A stretch of 64,000 bases of DNA, from the NCBI RefSeq assembly GCF_003583365.1, contig NZ_QXED01000003.1, positions 806,001 through 870,000 of the forward strand. The letters run 5' to 3'. Shown piece by piece: positions 26,918 through 36,900 of this stretch. Origin of the DNA: Fibrisoma montanum (GTDB lineage Bacteria; Bacteroidota; Bacteroidia; Cytophagales; Spirosomataceae). The first letter of the stretch is position 1; every line of letters begins with the position of its first letter. The notes beneath the pieces were generated by a model. It had not been told where the DNA came from, did not search any database, and saw only the letters and a list, made by a program, of their open reading frames with translations. A program made the translations under genes and the position numbers.

Positions 26918-28693
26918 ATGAACGCCCGTTCGCTGCTAACCGTCGCTGTGTTACTCCCCCTTGGCTGGCGACCGAGCGGGGAGCCCCCTCAACCGCGTCC
27001 CAATATCCTGCTGATTCTGACCGACGACATGGGTTATGGCGACTACAGCCTGGCCGGAAATCCGCACCTGCACACGCCGAACCTCGACCGGCTGGCCCGG
27101 GAAGGGGTGCGATTTACGAACTTTTACGTCTCGCCCGTCTGCGCCCCCACCCGCGCCAGCCTGCTGACGGGTCGATACCACCAGCGGACGGGGGTTCGCA
27201 GCGTAACGAACGGCTTCGAAACGATAGCCCCGGACGAAACGACGCTGGCCGAAATCCTACACCGGGCCGGGTACCGCACCGGTTTATTCGGGAAGTGGCA
27301 CCTCGGCGAAAACTACCCCAGCCTGCCCAATGCCCAGGGATTCGGGACGTACATTGGCTTCCGAACGGGCCATTTCGACCACTACGTCAACCCTACCCTC
27401 GAACGCAATGGGCAGCCCTACCCCACGCAGGGCTACATCACCGACGTACTGACCGACGAGGCCATCCGCTTCGTAGATCAGGCGGAGGGCGGTAAGCCGT
27501 TTTTCTGCTATCTGCCCTACAACGCCCCTCACACCCCCCTCGACGTTGCCGACCGCTACGTGCAGGCGTTTCGGGCAAAGGGCCTGTCCGACAACGTAGC
27601 CCGGGTGTACGGCATGATCAAAAATCTCGACGAAAATGTAGGGCGATTACTGGCTCATCTGGACCAGCGGGATCTGACCAGCAACACCATTGTCATTTTC
27701 CTGAGCGACAACGGGCCGATCTGGCGCACTAACCGCCCCGACGACGTCCGCTACAATGCCGGACTGCGGGATAAAAAATTCTCGGTATACGAAGGTGGTA
27801 TTCGAACGCAGTGCTTTGTGCGCTGGCCCGGACATATTTCCGCAAACAGAGCTGAGGAAGCCGTCGCGGCTCATATCGACCTGCTGCCGACCCTGCTTGA
27901 TCTCGGTGGCATCGCGCAGCCGAAACCGGTGGCCATGGATGGACGCAGTCTGCGCCCGCTGCTGGAAGCCTCTCCACAAGCGTGGCCGGAGCGGACGTTG
28001 TATCTGAACTACGCCCTGAAAACCCTGCACGAGCCGGCCCCCTACCCCGGTGGCATGGCCCGTACGCAGCGGTATAAAATGGTGAACGGAACCGAACTGT
28101 ACGACCTGCAGGCCGACCCGGCCGAAGCCCGCAACGTGGCCGACCAGCACCCGGCCCTGTTGCACCGTCTGGACAGTCTGTACCGGCAATGGTGGCAGCA
28201 GACACACGCTCAGCGTGGCTTCCGGCGGCTGCCGATTCCGGTGGGGTACGCCGAGGCCAATCCGGTTACCCTCACGCCCCACCTCGGTCGGGCGCGGGGC
28301 GGTTTGAGGTACCTTGGCGACCGGGGGATTATCGACGGCAAGCGTGTCATTGGGCCGCACCCCGAAGGCGTAGACGGCGACTGGCTGTCGGGCTGGACAT
28401 CATCGCAGGATGAAGTATACTGGAACCTGGCGATAACCCGTCCGGGTACGTACGACGTGGCCCTGACGTTGCGGGCACAGACGGATACTTCCGACCCGGT
28501 AGTGCAGGTGCGCGTAGGTAACAGGTCGGTAGAGAAGTCCCTCGCGACGCTGAAACCGGGCGAATGGTCACCCCGCTTGCTAGGTCGGCTGACCCTGAAC
28601 GCGGGGCCCGCTACCCTGACCGTTCGGGCGACGAATCGAACCGGTGGTGACCCGATAGACTTGAAAAACGTACAGCTTTACCGACTGAAATGA
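26918..28693 (+). CDS. Sulfatase (S1 family), CAPTR type, with extra C-terminal beta domain
   Basis: A 591-aa exported sulfatase. The N-terminus from the ATG at 26918 is a short signal-like stretch; the open frame begins 13 codons earlier but with no good start context. The metal site is TDDMGYGDYS, the formylglycine motif is C75-A-P-T-R79 followed by ASLLTG, and LSDNGP is present. After the sulfatase fold ends near residue 450, about 120 further residues (LRYLGDRGIIDGKRVIG, then a beta-rich part to the end) form an extra domain resembling the carbohydrate-binding-like C-terminal domains seen on some arylsulfatase-A-type proteins. It is preceded by a 180-bp gap after the rhamnosidase, the largest spacing in the string, so a promoter may lie there. 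Confidence 0.9.
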   Translation: MNARSLLTVAVLLPLGWRPSGEPPQPRPNILLILTDDMGYGDYSLAGNPHLHTPNLDRLAREGVRFTNFYVSPVCAPTRASLLTGRYHQRTGVRSVTNGFETIAPDETTLAEILHRAGYRTGLFGKWHLGENYPSLPNAQGFGTYIGFRTGHFDHYVNPTLERNGQPYPTQGYITDVLTDEAIRFVDQAEGGKPFFCYLPYNAPHTPLDVADRYVQAFRAKGLSDNVARVYGMIKNLDENVGRLLAHLDQRDLTSNTIVIFLSDNGPIWRTNRPDDVRYNAGLRDKKFSVYEGGIRTQCFVRWPGHISANRAEEAVAAHIDLLPTLLDLGGIAQPKPVAMDGRSLRPLLEASPQAWPERTLYLNYALKTLHEPAPYPGGMARTQRYKMVNGTELYDLQADPAEARNVADQHPALLHRLDSLYRQWWQQTHAQRGFRRLPIPVGYAEANPVTLTPHLGRARGGLRYLGDRGIIDGKRVIGPHPEGVDGDWLSGWTSSQDEVYWNLAITRPGTYDVALTLRAQTDTSDPVVQVRVGNRSVEKSLATLKPGEWSPRLLGRLTLNAGPATLTVRATNRTGGDPIDLKNVQLYRLK

Positions 28694-28745
28694 TAACAGT
28701 GCTTCCGGCCACAGTGAGCCTCCCACAAACCCTTACGCATACGAC

Positions 28746-30155
28746 ATGAACTACCTGAAAACCACCCTTTTTCTTTGTCTGACCGTTGGTTGTTTCTACA
28801 ACGCATCGGGACAGCGCCAGCCCCGGAAACCCAACATCATCTTTATTCTGGCCGACGACCTGGGTTACGGGGATCTGGGCTGTTATCGGAACGCCGGAGC
28901 AGGCCAGTCCGTTATTCAGACACCTAACCTCGACCGGATGGCGCAGGAGGGTATGCGGTTTACGCAGCATTACGCCGGCAGTACCGTTTGCGCCCCCTCG
29001 CGCTGCGCCCTCATGACGGGGCTGCATACCGGCCATACCCGCATCCGGGGCAACGCCCGCGTTCCGTTGCAACCGAACGACAAAACAGTTGCTGAATACC
29101 TCAAAGAGGCCGGTTATACGACTGCACTCATCGGCAAGTGGGGCCTGGGCGAAGAGGGCTCCACGGGCACTCCGCGCCAGCAGGGTTTCGACTATTTCTA
29201 TGGCTACCTGAATCAGACCCACGCGCATAATCACTACCCCGATTTCCTCTGGCGCAACGAGGCAAAAGTTCAGCTTCCCAATGAGGTCATTTACGTAGAA
29301 AACGGCGGGGTGAAAGGCATTGGATCAGCAGCTACCAAACGGGTGGCCTGGACGCAGGATCTGTTTACCAACGAAGCCCTGCAGTTTATCGAACAGTCGA
29401 AGCAGGGGCCGTTTTATCTGTATCTGAGCTACGTATCGCCCCACGCCAACAACGAACATAAACTCGTTGCGCCCCACGGCATCGAGGTCCCCGACTACGG
29501 CCCCTATGCAAACCAGAACTTCCCGGAGGTAGAGAAAGCGTTTGCCGCGAGCATCACCTACCTGGATGCGCACGTGGGTAAAGTGCTCGACAAGCTACGC
29601 GAGCTGAAGCTGGACGACAACACACTGGTGATTTTTACCAGCGACAACGGGCCGCACGCGGAGGGGGGTAATGATCCGGCTTATTTTGCCAGCAACGGCG
29701 GTCTGCGCGGCATAAAACGCGATTTGTACGAGGGTGGCATCCGGGTGCCCATGCTGGCCCGATGGCCGGGCGCCATTAAAGCCGGCACCCTCAGCAACCA
29801 TGTTTCGGCTTTCTGGGACTTCCTGCCAACGGTCTGCGAAGTGGCCGGAGTGCCCGCACCGAGCACAACCGATGGCCTTTCGTACCTGCCGACGCTGCTA
29901 AGCCGGGGTAAGCAGCCGACGCATCCCTACCTCTACTGGGAATTTCACGAGCAGGGACGCAAGCAGGCCGTTCGGCAGGGCAATTACAAACTGGTTTACC
30001 TGCTGAAAGACAACAAACTGGAGTTGTATGACCTGAACCGCGACCCGACCGAACAGCACAACCTCGCCGACCGTAGTCCGGCAGTCGTTGCCCGACTGAA
30101 ACCGATTCTGGAGCAGGCCCGTGTTCCATCCACTGATTTTCCGTTTACCCAATAA
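28746..30155 (+). CDS. Sulfatase (S1 family), CAPSR type
   Basis: A 469-aa exported sulfatase. A signal peptide (about 1-22) precedes the metal site (LADDLGYGDLGCY, D37, D38). The formylglycine motif is C82-A-P-S-R86 followed by CALMTG, and TSDNGPH is present. It is highly similar from end to end to the sulfatase at 20990, including the C-terminal YWEFHEQG and ELYDLNRDP strings, so the locus holds two closely related copies that probably act on related sulfate positions or linkages. It begins 52 bp after the previous sulfatase, and its end lies 10 bp before the start of the next gene. Confidence 0.93.
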   Translation: MNYLKTTLFLCLTVGCFYNASGQRQPRKPNIIFILADDLGYGDLGCYRNAGAGQSVIQTPNLDRMAQEGMRFTQHYAGSTVCAPSRCALMTGLHTGHTRIRGNARVPLQPNDKTVAEYLKEAGYTTALIGKWGLGEEGSTGTPRQQGFDYFYGYLNQTHAHNHYPDFLWRNEAKVQLPNEVIYVENGGVKGIGSAATKRVAWTQDLFTNEALQFIEQSKQGPFYLYLSYVSPHANNEHKLVAPHGIEVPDYGPYANQNFPEVEKAFAASITYLDAHVGKVLDKLRELKLDDNTLVIFTSDNGPHAEGGNDPAYFASNGGLRGIKRDLYEGGIRVPMLARWPGAIKAGTLSNHVSAFWDFLPTVCEVAGVPAPSTTDGLSYLPTLLSRGKQPTHPYLYWEFHEQGRKQAVRQGNYKLVYLLKDNKLELYDLNRDPTEQHNLADRSPAVVARLKPILEQARVPSTDFPFTQ

Positions 30156-30165
30156 GCCGCCGATT

Positions 30166-31800
30166 ATGCTGTTTCGCCATCGTTTCCTGCTCGTATTAGT
30201 AACCACAGCCGCCCTAGTGTCCGGCTGGGCCGTAGAGAAAGCTCCGGCACCCGAGCGCCCAAATATCCTCTGGATTTCGTGCGAAGATATGTCGCCCCGG
30301 CTGGGCTGCTACGGCGATACGACCATCCCGACACCCAACATCGACCGGCTCGCCCGCGAAGGCATACGGTTCAGCAACGCGTTCTGCACAGCGGGGGTCT
30401 GCGCCCCGAGCCGCAACGCCATCATTACGGGTATGTACCAGACCAGCACGGGCGGCCACAACATGCGGACGCTTTACGATACGTATCCGGCCAAAACCGG
30501 CCTGCCGAAGGAGTACTCGGTCGTGATGGCCCCGGACGTAAAAGCGTTCCCGGAGTTTCTGCGGGCTACGGGTTATTACACCAGCAACAACGTTAAAACC
30601 GACTACCAGTTCGAAGCCCCGCCGACGGTCTGGGATGAGGTCAGTACCAAAGCGCACTGGAAAAACCGTCCCGAAAACCAGCCGTTCTTTTCCATATTCA
30701 ACAACACCGTCACGCACGAATCGCAGGTGTGGCAGCGCAAAGACCTGCCCCTGCGGGTCGATCCGGCCCGTATCAGCGTACCGCCCTACTACCCGGACAC
30801 CAAGACCGTTCGGCAGGATATGGCCCGGTTCTACAGCAACATCCGCGACATGGACGATTGGGTAGGTGGTATTCTGAAACAACTGGAAGACGATGGCCTG
30901 CTCGATAAAACCATTATTTTCTTCTGGTCGGATCACGGCGACGGGCTGCCGTTCGTAAAGCGCGAAATCTACGACCGGGGCCTGCGGGTTCCGCTGATCG
31001 TACGATTTCCGGACGGGCGTTTTGCCGGTACGACCCGCGACGAACTGATCTCAATGATCGATCTGGCCCCGACCGTCCTGACCCTGGCGGGTACGGCTCC
31101 GCCTGCCTACATGCAGGGCCGGGCATTTCTTGATCCCAAAACCGGTCGACGACCCGCCGGAGTTCAGCCCCGGCGGTACGTATTCGGTGCCCGCGACCGG
31201 CTCGACTCAGAATACGACCGCGTTCGGACCGTTCACGATGGGCGTTACCAGTACGTGCGGAACTTCTACCCCGACCGTCCGCTGTACATGGACATCGCCT
31301 ACCGGAAGCAGCAGCCGATGATGGCCGAACTGCTGCAACTCCGCGACGCGGGTAAACTCAATTCAACCCAGATGCGGTGGTTTCAAACGACCAAGCCAGT
31401 AGACGAACTCTACGACCTGACCACCGACCGGTCCGAACTGACCAATCTGGCCGACAATCCGGCGTACGGGGGTCATCTGAAACGACTGCGGAAGGAGCTG
31501 GACAAATGGCTAAACGAAACCAACGATCTCGGCAAACTTCCCGAAAAAGAACTGGTGCGGCAGATGTGGCAGGGGGCCGACAAACCACCCGTTACGGCGA
31601 CACCGCAGGTAGCCCGGTCGGGCGACCGGCTCACCCTGAGCTGTTCGACACCGGGCGCGTCCATTGCTTACCGAATCGGAGACAGCAAGAGCTGGCGGGT
31701 GTACACGACCCCGATCACAATGCCAAAAGATCAGGTCCTGACGGTCATGGCCATGCGCATCGGGTACACAAAAAGTCCGGAAGTACCGGTCATGCCCTAG
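30166..31800 (+). CDS. Sulfatase (S1 family) with C-terminal chitobiase-like domain
   Basis: A 544-aa exported sulfatase, last of the string. The start used is the ATG at 30166 (MLFRHRFLLVLVTTAALVSG, a signal peptide); the frame is open further upstream into the previous gene. The metal site is the SCEDMSPRLGCYGD variant, the formylglycine motif is C79-A-P-S-R83 followed by NAIITG, and the later metal motif is WSDHGDGL. The last ~55 residues (SCSTPGASIAYRIGD, then YTTPITMPKDQVLTV) resemble the C-terminal beta domain of chitobiase/hexosaminidase proteins and may bind sugar. The SCEDM form marks a different sulfatase subgroup from its neighbours, suggesting a different substrate position. Confidence 0.92.
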   Translation: MLFRHRFLLVLVTTAALVSGWAVEKAPAPERPNILWISCEDMSPRLGCYGDTTIPTPNIDRLAREGIRFSNAFCTAGVCAPSRNAIITGMYQTSTGGHNMRTLYDTYPAKTGLPKEYSVVMAPDVKAFPEFLRATGYYTSNNVKTDYQFEAPPTVWDEVSTKAHWKNRPENQPFFSIFNNTVTHESQVWQRKDLPLRVDPARISVPPYYPDTKTVRQDMARFYSNIRDMDDWVGGILKQLEDDGLLDKTIIFFWSDHGDGLPFVKREIYDRGLRVPLIVRFPDGRFAGTTRDELISMIDLAPTVLTLAGTAPPAYMQGRAFLDPKTGRRPAGVQPRRYVFGARDRLDSEYDRVRTVHDGRYQYVRNFYPDRPLYMDIAYRKQQPMMAELLQLRDAGKLNSTQMRWFQTTKPVDELYDLTTDRSELTNLADNPAYGGHLKRLRKELDKWLNETNDLGKLPEKELVRQMWQGADKPPVTATPQVARSGDRLTLSCSTPGASIAYRIGDSKSWRVYTTPITMPKDQVLTVMAMRIGYTKSPEVPVMP

Positions 31801-31992
31801 GTAACTACCCAACGCATGCCTGACGGGTAACCACCGAAAGCGGTAACGCGATGCCGGGGCCCTGGCAGAGACAGTTGGGTCCTGGACGGCATGCGGATAT
31901 TTCCCCGGGTATGTCGTATTTTGCACCCGGATAAGCGGCCGGACGTTGGTTGTCAGGCTGAGCCACATAGGCCGGGCCGCTCCGTTTGCTTC

Positions 31993-32748
31993 ATGACTGT
32001 TTTGCTCGTTAAAGTGACCCTGATGCCCCTGGTGATCGGTCTGATTACTCTTTCCAGCCGGAAATGGGGCCATCGGATTGGGGGCATGGTTGCCAGTTTG
32101 CCGTGGGTCGCGGGACCGATTCTGCTGTTTTTTATTCTGGAACAGGGGAAAACCTTTGGCATTCGGTCTGTACAGGGCATCCTGATGGGAATCGTGTCCT
32201 GGACAACCTTCTGCTACAGTTACGCGCTGCTGTCGCGTCGGTTTCACTGGTTGCCCACCGTCCTGATCTCGTATGGGGTGTACGTAGCCATTGCCTGGGT
32301 CTTCACCTTCTTCACCCTCAATCTGTTTGCTACCTACGGCATTGCCCTTGGCTGTGCCCTGCTTGCGCTGCGGCTTTTTCCCAAACCCGCAGCGCAGACG
32401 ATCCAACCCCGACGGCTACCGTTCGATGTGCCCATCCGGATGGTGGTCGCTACGTTGTTTGTGGTAGTAGTTACCTGGCTGGCTAACGTACTCGGCCCCG
32501 CCTGGAGCGGCATCCTGACGCCTTTCCCCATCATTACGTCTATACTGGCCATTTTTACGCATTACCTGCAGGGCAGTACGGCCACGATCCTGATTCTGCG
32601 CGGTTTGCTGATTGGCGTGCTGGGGTTCACTACGTTCTTTTTTCTGCAGGCGTTTCTGCTGCCACACTTTTCAGTGGGCGCGTCGTTTTGTCTGGCGCTC
32701 GTGGTCAATCTGCTGATCAATATCATTTCCCTTCGCCTGGTTAATTAA
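31993..32748 (+). CDS. Uncharacterised multi-pass membrane protein
   Basis: A 251-aa inner-membrane protein with about eight hydrophobic segments (for example VTLMPLVIGLITL, MVASLPWVAGPILLFFIL, ATLFVVVVTWLANVLGP, LVVNLLINIISL). I do not recognise a named family. I chose the ATG at 31993 (MTVLLVKVTL), since the 34 residues upstream in the open frame are polar and proline-rich. The DUF218 gene follows after nine bases and is probably co-transcribed. It could be a transporter or an envelope-biogenesis protein, but nothing in the sequence decides this. Confidence 0.75.
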   Translation: MTVLLVKVTLMPLVIGLITLSSRKWGHRIGGMVASLPWVAGPILLFFILEQGKTFGIRSVQGILMGIVSWTTFCYSYALLSRRFHWLPTVLISYGVYVAIAWVFTFFTLNLFATYGIALGCALLALRLFPKPAAQTIQPRRLPFDVPIRMVVATLFVVVVTWLANVLGPAWSGILTPFPIITSILAIFTHYLQGSTATILILRGLLIGVLGFTTFFFLQAFLLPHFSVGASFCLALVVNLLINIISLRLVN

Positions 32749-32757
32749 CCGTTGATT

Positions 32758-33420
32758 ATGATGAATGCGCGCATTCGCGAACTGGCCCAGACGCTCTGGG
32801 ATTATCACCACGTGAACCATACGCTCCGGAAAGCCGATGTAATTCTGGTGCTGTGCAGTCATGACACCCGGGTAGCCGAACGCGGAGCCCAGCTGTTTCT
32901 GGAGGGCTGGGCACCCCTGCTCATGTTTTCGGGTGGGCTCGGGGTCATTACCCGCTCGATGTGGACCGAACCCGAAGCCGATCTGTTTGCCCGTATTGCC
33001 GTGGAAATGGGCGTTCCGGCGGAGCATATCCTGATTGAGAACCAATCGGCCAACACCGGCCAGAACGTCTTGTTCACCCGGCAGCTACTGGCCGAAAAAG
33101 GACTCGACCCAGAAACGTTCATTGTTGTACAGAAGCCGTACATGGAGCGCCGGAGCTACGCTACGTTCCGGAAGGTATGGCCCGAAAAATTGGTGATCGT
33201 CACCTCCCCGCAGGACGCCTTCGAGGTCTATCTGAGCCGATACACCAACCCGGAATTGACGCCCGACGACGTGATCAGCATTATGGTCGGGGACTTACAG
33301 CGCATCCGGCTGTATCCGGAACGGGGTTTTCAGATTCCGCAGCCCATCCCCGACGACGTCTGGGCCGCCTACGAAGAACTGGTCAAGGCCGGCTACGACC
33401 GGCATCTGGCATCTGCCTGA
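32758..33420 (+). CDS. YdcF/DUF218 family protein
   Basis: A 220-aa protein of the DUF218 (YdcF/SanA-like) family, whose members are implicated in envelope functions and nucleotide binding without a settled reaction. The family core is visible in ADVILVLCSHDTRVAERGAQLF, LLMFSGGLG and ENQSANTGQNVLFTRQLL (about residues 25-105). It has no membrane helix, unlike SanA-type members, and is probably cytoplasmic. The frame opens with a TTG at 32752; the ATG codons at 32758 or 32761 are the more natural starts. It shares a transcript with the preceding membrane protein and is followed by a strong bidirectional terminator. Confidence 0.85.
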   Translation: MMNARIRELAQTLWDYHHVNHTLRKADVILVLCSHDTRVAERGAQLFLEGWAPLLMFSGGLGVITRSMWTEPEADLFARIAVEMGVPAEHILIENQSANTGQNVLFTRQLLAEKGLDPETFIVVQKPYMERRSYATFRKVWPEKLVIVTSPQDAFEVYLSRYTNPELTPDDVISIMVGDLQRIRLYPERGFQIPQPIPDDVWAAYEELVKAGYDRHLASA

Positions 33421-33433
33421 CATGAACGCAAAA

Positions 33434-33465
33434 GAAGCAGGCGGTGATTACTCACCGCCTGCTTC
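33434..33465. terminator. Bidirectional hairpin terminator
   Basis: GAAGCAGGCGGTGA (33434-33447) and TCACCGCCTGCTTC (33452-33465) form a perfect 14-bp stem with a 4-nt TTAC loop. It lies between two convergent genes, with AAAA on its left side, so it would terminate best on the minus strand, where it becomes TTTT, and also serve the DUF218 gene on the plus strand. Confidence 0.85.
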
Positions 33466-33486
33466 AGACCCATTACACGGCATAGC

Positions 33487-33858
33487 TTACTTCAGCCGCT
33501 TTGCTTTGGCTTCGAACATATTCATCAGCATACCTTTCAGGTTGTCGTCGTCCACTTTGCTGAGGTCCAGCGTAACGTCATAGCCCTGAGCGGTGAAGGC
33601 CATTGACAGCTTATCAGCACTTTCGGTGAGCTGAGTTACGGGGATTTTTTCCTGATTTGAGTCGGCAGCGTTCACCAGTTCGCCGGTCAATTTACCGTCC
33701 TTCCGAACCAGCTCAGCTACGAGTTTCGCATCACCATTCGGTGTACCGGTTACGGTGATTTCCCATTTGCCGGCAAAGAAATCGTCCGGGGCATGAGCAA
33801 CGCTGCGGGTTACTACATTCAGCAGCAGAAAGAGCAGAAAGAAGCTTACTTTTTTCAT
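33487..33858 (-). CDS. Small secreted protein of unknown function
   Basis: A 123-aa exported protein. The N-terminus MKKVSFFLLFLLLNVVTRSVA is a clear signal peptide. The mature part (about 100 residues) is beta-rich with the pattern GKWEITVTGTPNGDAKLVAE followed by KDGKLTGELV, resembling small lipocalin-like or calycin-type periplasmic proteins. I know no named family. It lies 54 bp downstream of the ThuA-dehydrogenase fusion on the same strand and may be its last co-transcribed gene, suggesting a role in the same carbohydrate pathway, which is inference. Confidence 0.75.
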   Translation of the reverse strand: MKKVSFFLLFLLLNVVTRSVAHAPDDFFAGKWEITVTGTPNGDAKLVAELVRKDGKLTGELVNAADSNQEKIPVTQLTESADKLSMAFTAQGYDVTLDLSKVDDDNLKGMLMNMFEAKAKRLK

Positions 33859-33912
33859 GGAAACAGGGGATTTTGATTGGTTAATTAAGCTGACTTATTA
33901 CTGTACCTCGAC

Positions 33913-36900
33913 TTATTCGGCATTCGGATTCAGCACGAACTCAGTGCCCATGACCACCATCAGGCTGCCGAGGGGTTCCTTCGGATTGGTGAAAATGACA
34001 TACACATCGCGTAGTTTCCCATCCAATGGCGTTGACGGCTTGATGGGAATCGTTAACGCCGACGGTTTGAAATCCATTTTATCGCTGGCCTCCAGAAACT
34101 GCGATTCGCCGAGTAAAGGGCCGGTTGGACTATCCAGGCGCACTTCGACCTTTCCCCCCTTGGCGTTAAGCTGTGGCTTGGGAGCCGAGGCCATAATCCG
34201 CAGCTCACCGACGCCAGTCAGGTCGGCCTGTCTGAGAACCATGTACGCGCCCGACTTGCTCGGAATAGCCAGGTTGTTGCCACCAAACGCCATCTTGTTA
34301 ACGTTATCGTAGGTATCAAAGCCGTGCACATCCACCCTGGCGTTCCGCAGTACGTAGGTCTGCTCCGACCGCAGCGCCGGCAGACCGTTCGAGCCCCGGT
34401 CTTCGTAGGAAGCGCGCAGAATGTACACCCCTTTGCCTTTATCATCGGCCGGAATTTTAGCGGTATAGCTGCCTTGGGTTGGTAGCGAACCTGCAGCGGC
34501 CTGGCTCGATACGCTGAGTATATACTTGACCATCTCAGACGCGTCGGTCGTTGAGAGTTGCGGGTGAGCCGACATTGGCGTTTCACCCCACACACCGGCA
34601 CCACCGGTGATAATTTTCTTGGTCAGGCGCTCCAGCGCGGAGCCATCACCCTTGTATTTCCTGGATACGTCGGCATATGCGGGACCAATCGACTTCTTAT
34701 TGATGCTGTGGCAGGCTTTGCAGTCGCTGGCTTCGATGAGTTTTTTGCCCGTGGCCAGCAAAGCACCCGCGTCGGCCGAGCGGTGCCCCTGCGCGATGGC
34801 TACCTTATCGAATCCTTCCGGCAGATAGTCAATGGTAACCGCTACGCGTTCCGGGTCAATACCCTTGCCTAGTTTGCCATCTTCCTTGTCGCTTACGTTC
34901 ACGGCGTAACTAAATGGCTTGTTCGGACTGAAAAACGACTTGTTTCCGCCGGGCATGTCCACCGTCAGCACGGGCGATTCGTTGCCAACGGTAATGTCCA
35001 TCGACTGCGACGAGATACCGCCTTTACCGTCGTTGACCGTGAGCGTTGCCTTGTAGACTCCGGCTTTTGCCAGCGTCAGGGCCGCATCGGGGGTGTTGAT
35101 GACTTTAGAAAAACCGTTTTTCGACGATAGCTTCCACGAATACGTCAGCGCGTCACCATCGGCATCGGTCGTACCGGCCGCCGTCAGTTTCAGGTTCAGT
35201 GGAGCCGAACCGCCCATTTTGTTAGCCGCCACCTGCAGTTGTGGCTTGCGGTTGCCGCCGTTGTATTCAATGCGAATCAGTCGGGCATCGTCATTGGCCG
35301 AAAACCAGCCCGATCCATACTCAAGCATGTAGAGGTCGCCATCGGTCGCGAATTCCATGTCCATTGGATTGCTGAATTTGTAGCTGGGCATGAACCGCTC
35401 CATCGACTCAAAGTTGCCGTCTTTATCCATCGTAACGGCCATAATCCAGCCACGCATCCAGTCGTACGTCAGCAGTTTACCGTCGTAGTAATTCGGGAAA
35501 ACGCGGGGGGCTCCGCTGAAGGCATCGGCATAAAATACCGGCCCAGCCATGGCATTCCGGCCACCGGCACCCACCAGCGGAAACTCCGGCGATGCATCAT
35601 ACGGATACCAGATAAATGCCTTCTGCGCCGGGGGTAATACCTTCAGACCCGTATTGTTCGGCGAAGTATTGGTTGGCGCGTTGACATCCCACTTTTCGCC
35701 AATCTGGTTGGTGGCAAAGTCAAACTTGTTGTAGGCTTTGTTATCGCCCACGAAGTGCGGCCAGCCGAAGTTACCGGCTTTGCGAGCCTGACCAACCTCA
35801 TCGTGGCCAGCTGGTCCCCGATTGGGATCGGGTTTGGCGGCATCCGGACCTACTTCGCCCCAATACACATAACCCGTTTTGGGGTCGACCGAAATACGGA
35901 ATGGGTTCCGGTGGCCCATCGTGTAAATTTCAGGGCGCGTCTGGGGAGTGCTTTTTGCAAAAAGATTTCCTTCAGGAATAGTGTAGGTGCCATCCGGCTG
36001 GGGCTTGATTCGGATGATCTTACCGCGCAGATCGTTGGTGTTCGCCGACGATTTCTGAGCGTCCCAGGCACTACGACCTGCCCGCTCGTCGCTCGGGCTG
36101 AAGCCGTTGGAGCCGTGCGGATTGGTGTTGTCACCCGTTGACAGGTACAGATTTCCTTGACGGTCCCAGGCAATGGAGCCGCCCGTGTGGCAGCACTCTT
36201 CGCGCTGGGTCGGTACGTCCAACATCACCTTTTTAGAATCCATCACCAGCTCATCACCTTTCAGTTCAAAGCGGGCCAGTACGTTTTTCGATTCATTCGG
36301 GTCAGAGTAGTACAGGTAAATCCAGTGATTCTGCGCAAAATTGGGGTCTTTGCTGAGGCCCAGCAACCCATCTTCCCCCATCGACTCTTTACCTTCCTTG
36401 CTGACGTATTTGATGTTGACCGGCAGCCTGGCAATGGTTTTCAGTTCCTTCGTTCTGGTGTTGTAAAGCCGCACTTCGCCTTTCCGCTGAATGAACAGAA
36501 TGCGTCCATCGCCGAGTACGCTTAATTCCATTGGCTCGTCCAGTTTCTCGGCCAGTACGACTTTGGCAAATCGGTTCTCTTCGGGCCGGGCTTTGGCGTA
36601 GTTCAGCGGTTTGGGCGAATCGCCACCCGTTACGTACTGGATACCGGCCCACAGGTGATTTAAGAACAGGGGTTCAGCAAAGGTCTCGTCGGTATGGCCC
36701 ATCGCCGTGTAGAACGACCGGCCACCGTCGAACTCCTGATACCAGCTCATCGGGTGAAAATCAGGGTTCTTGCCCCCCTGATAGCTCGTTTCGTCGATGG
36801 TCAGAACCGGGGTGATTTTAGACGAAATATTCTTGAAGCTATAAAACTCATCGGTGCGTTCAAACGCATCGGGCATACCTTTGGTGGCCCAATGGTTCTT

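Noticed and set aside
31951..31990. GGCCGGGCC string upstream of the membrane protein gene
   Set aside because: It shares the core of the GC-rich repeat but has no tandem or palindromic structure, so it may be chance in GC-rich DNA.
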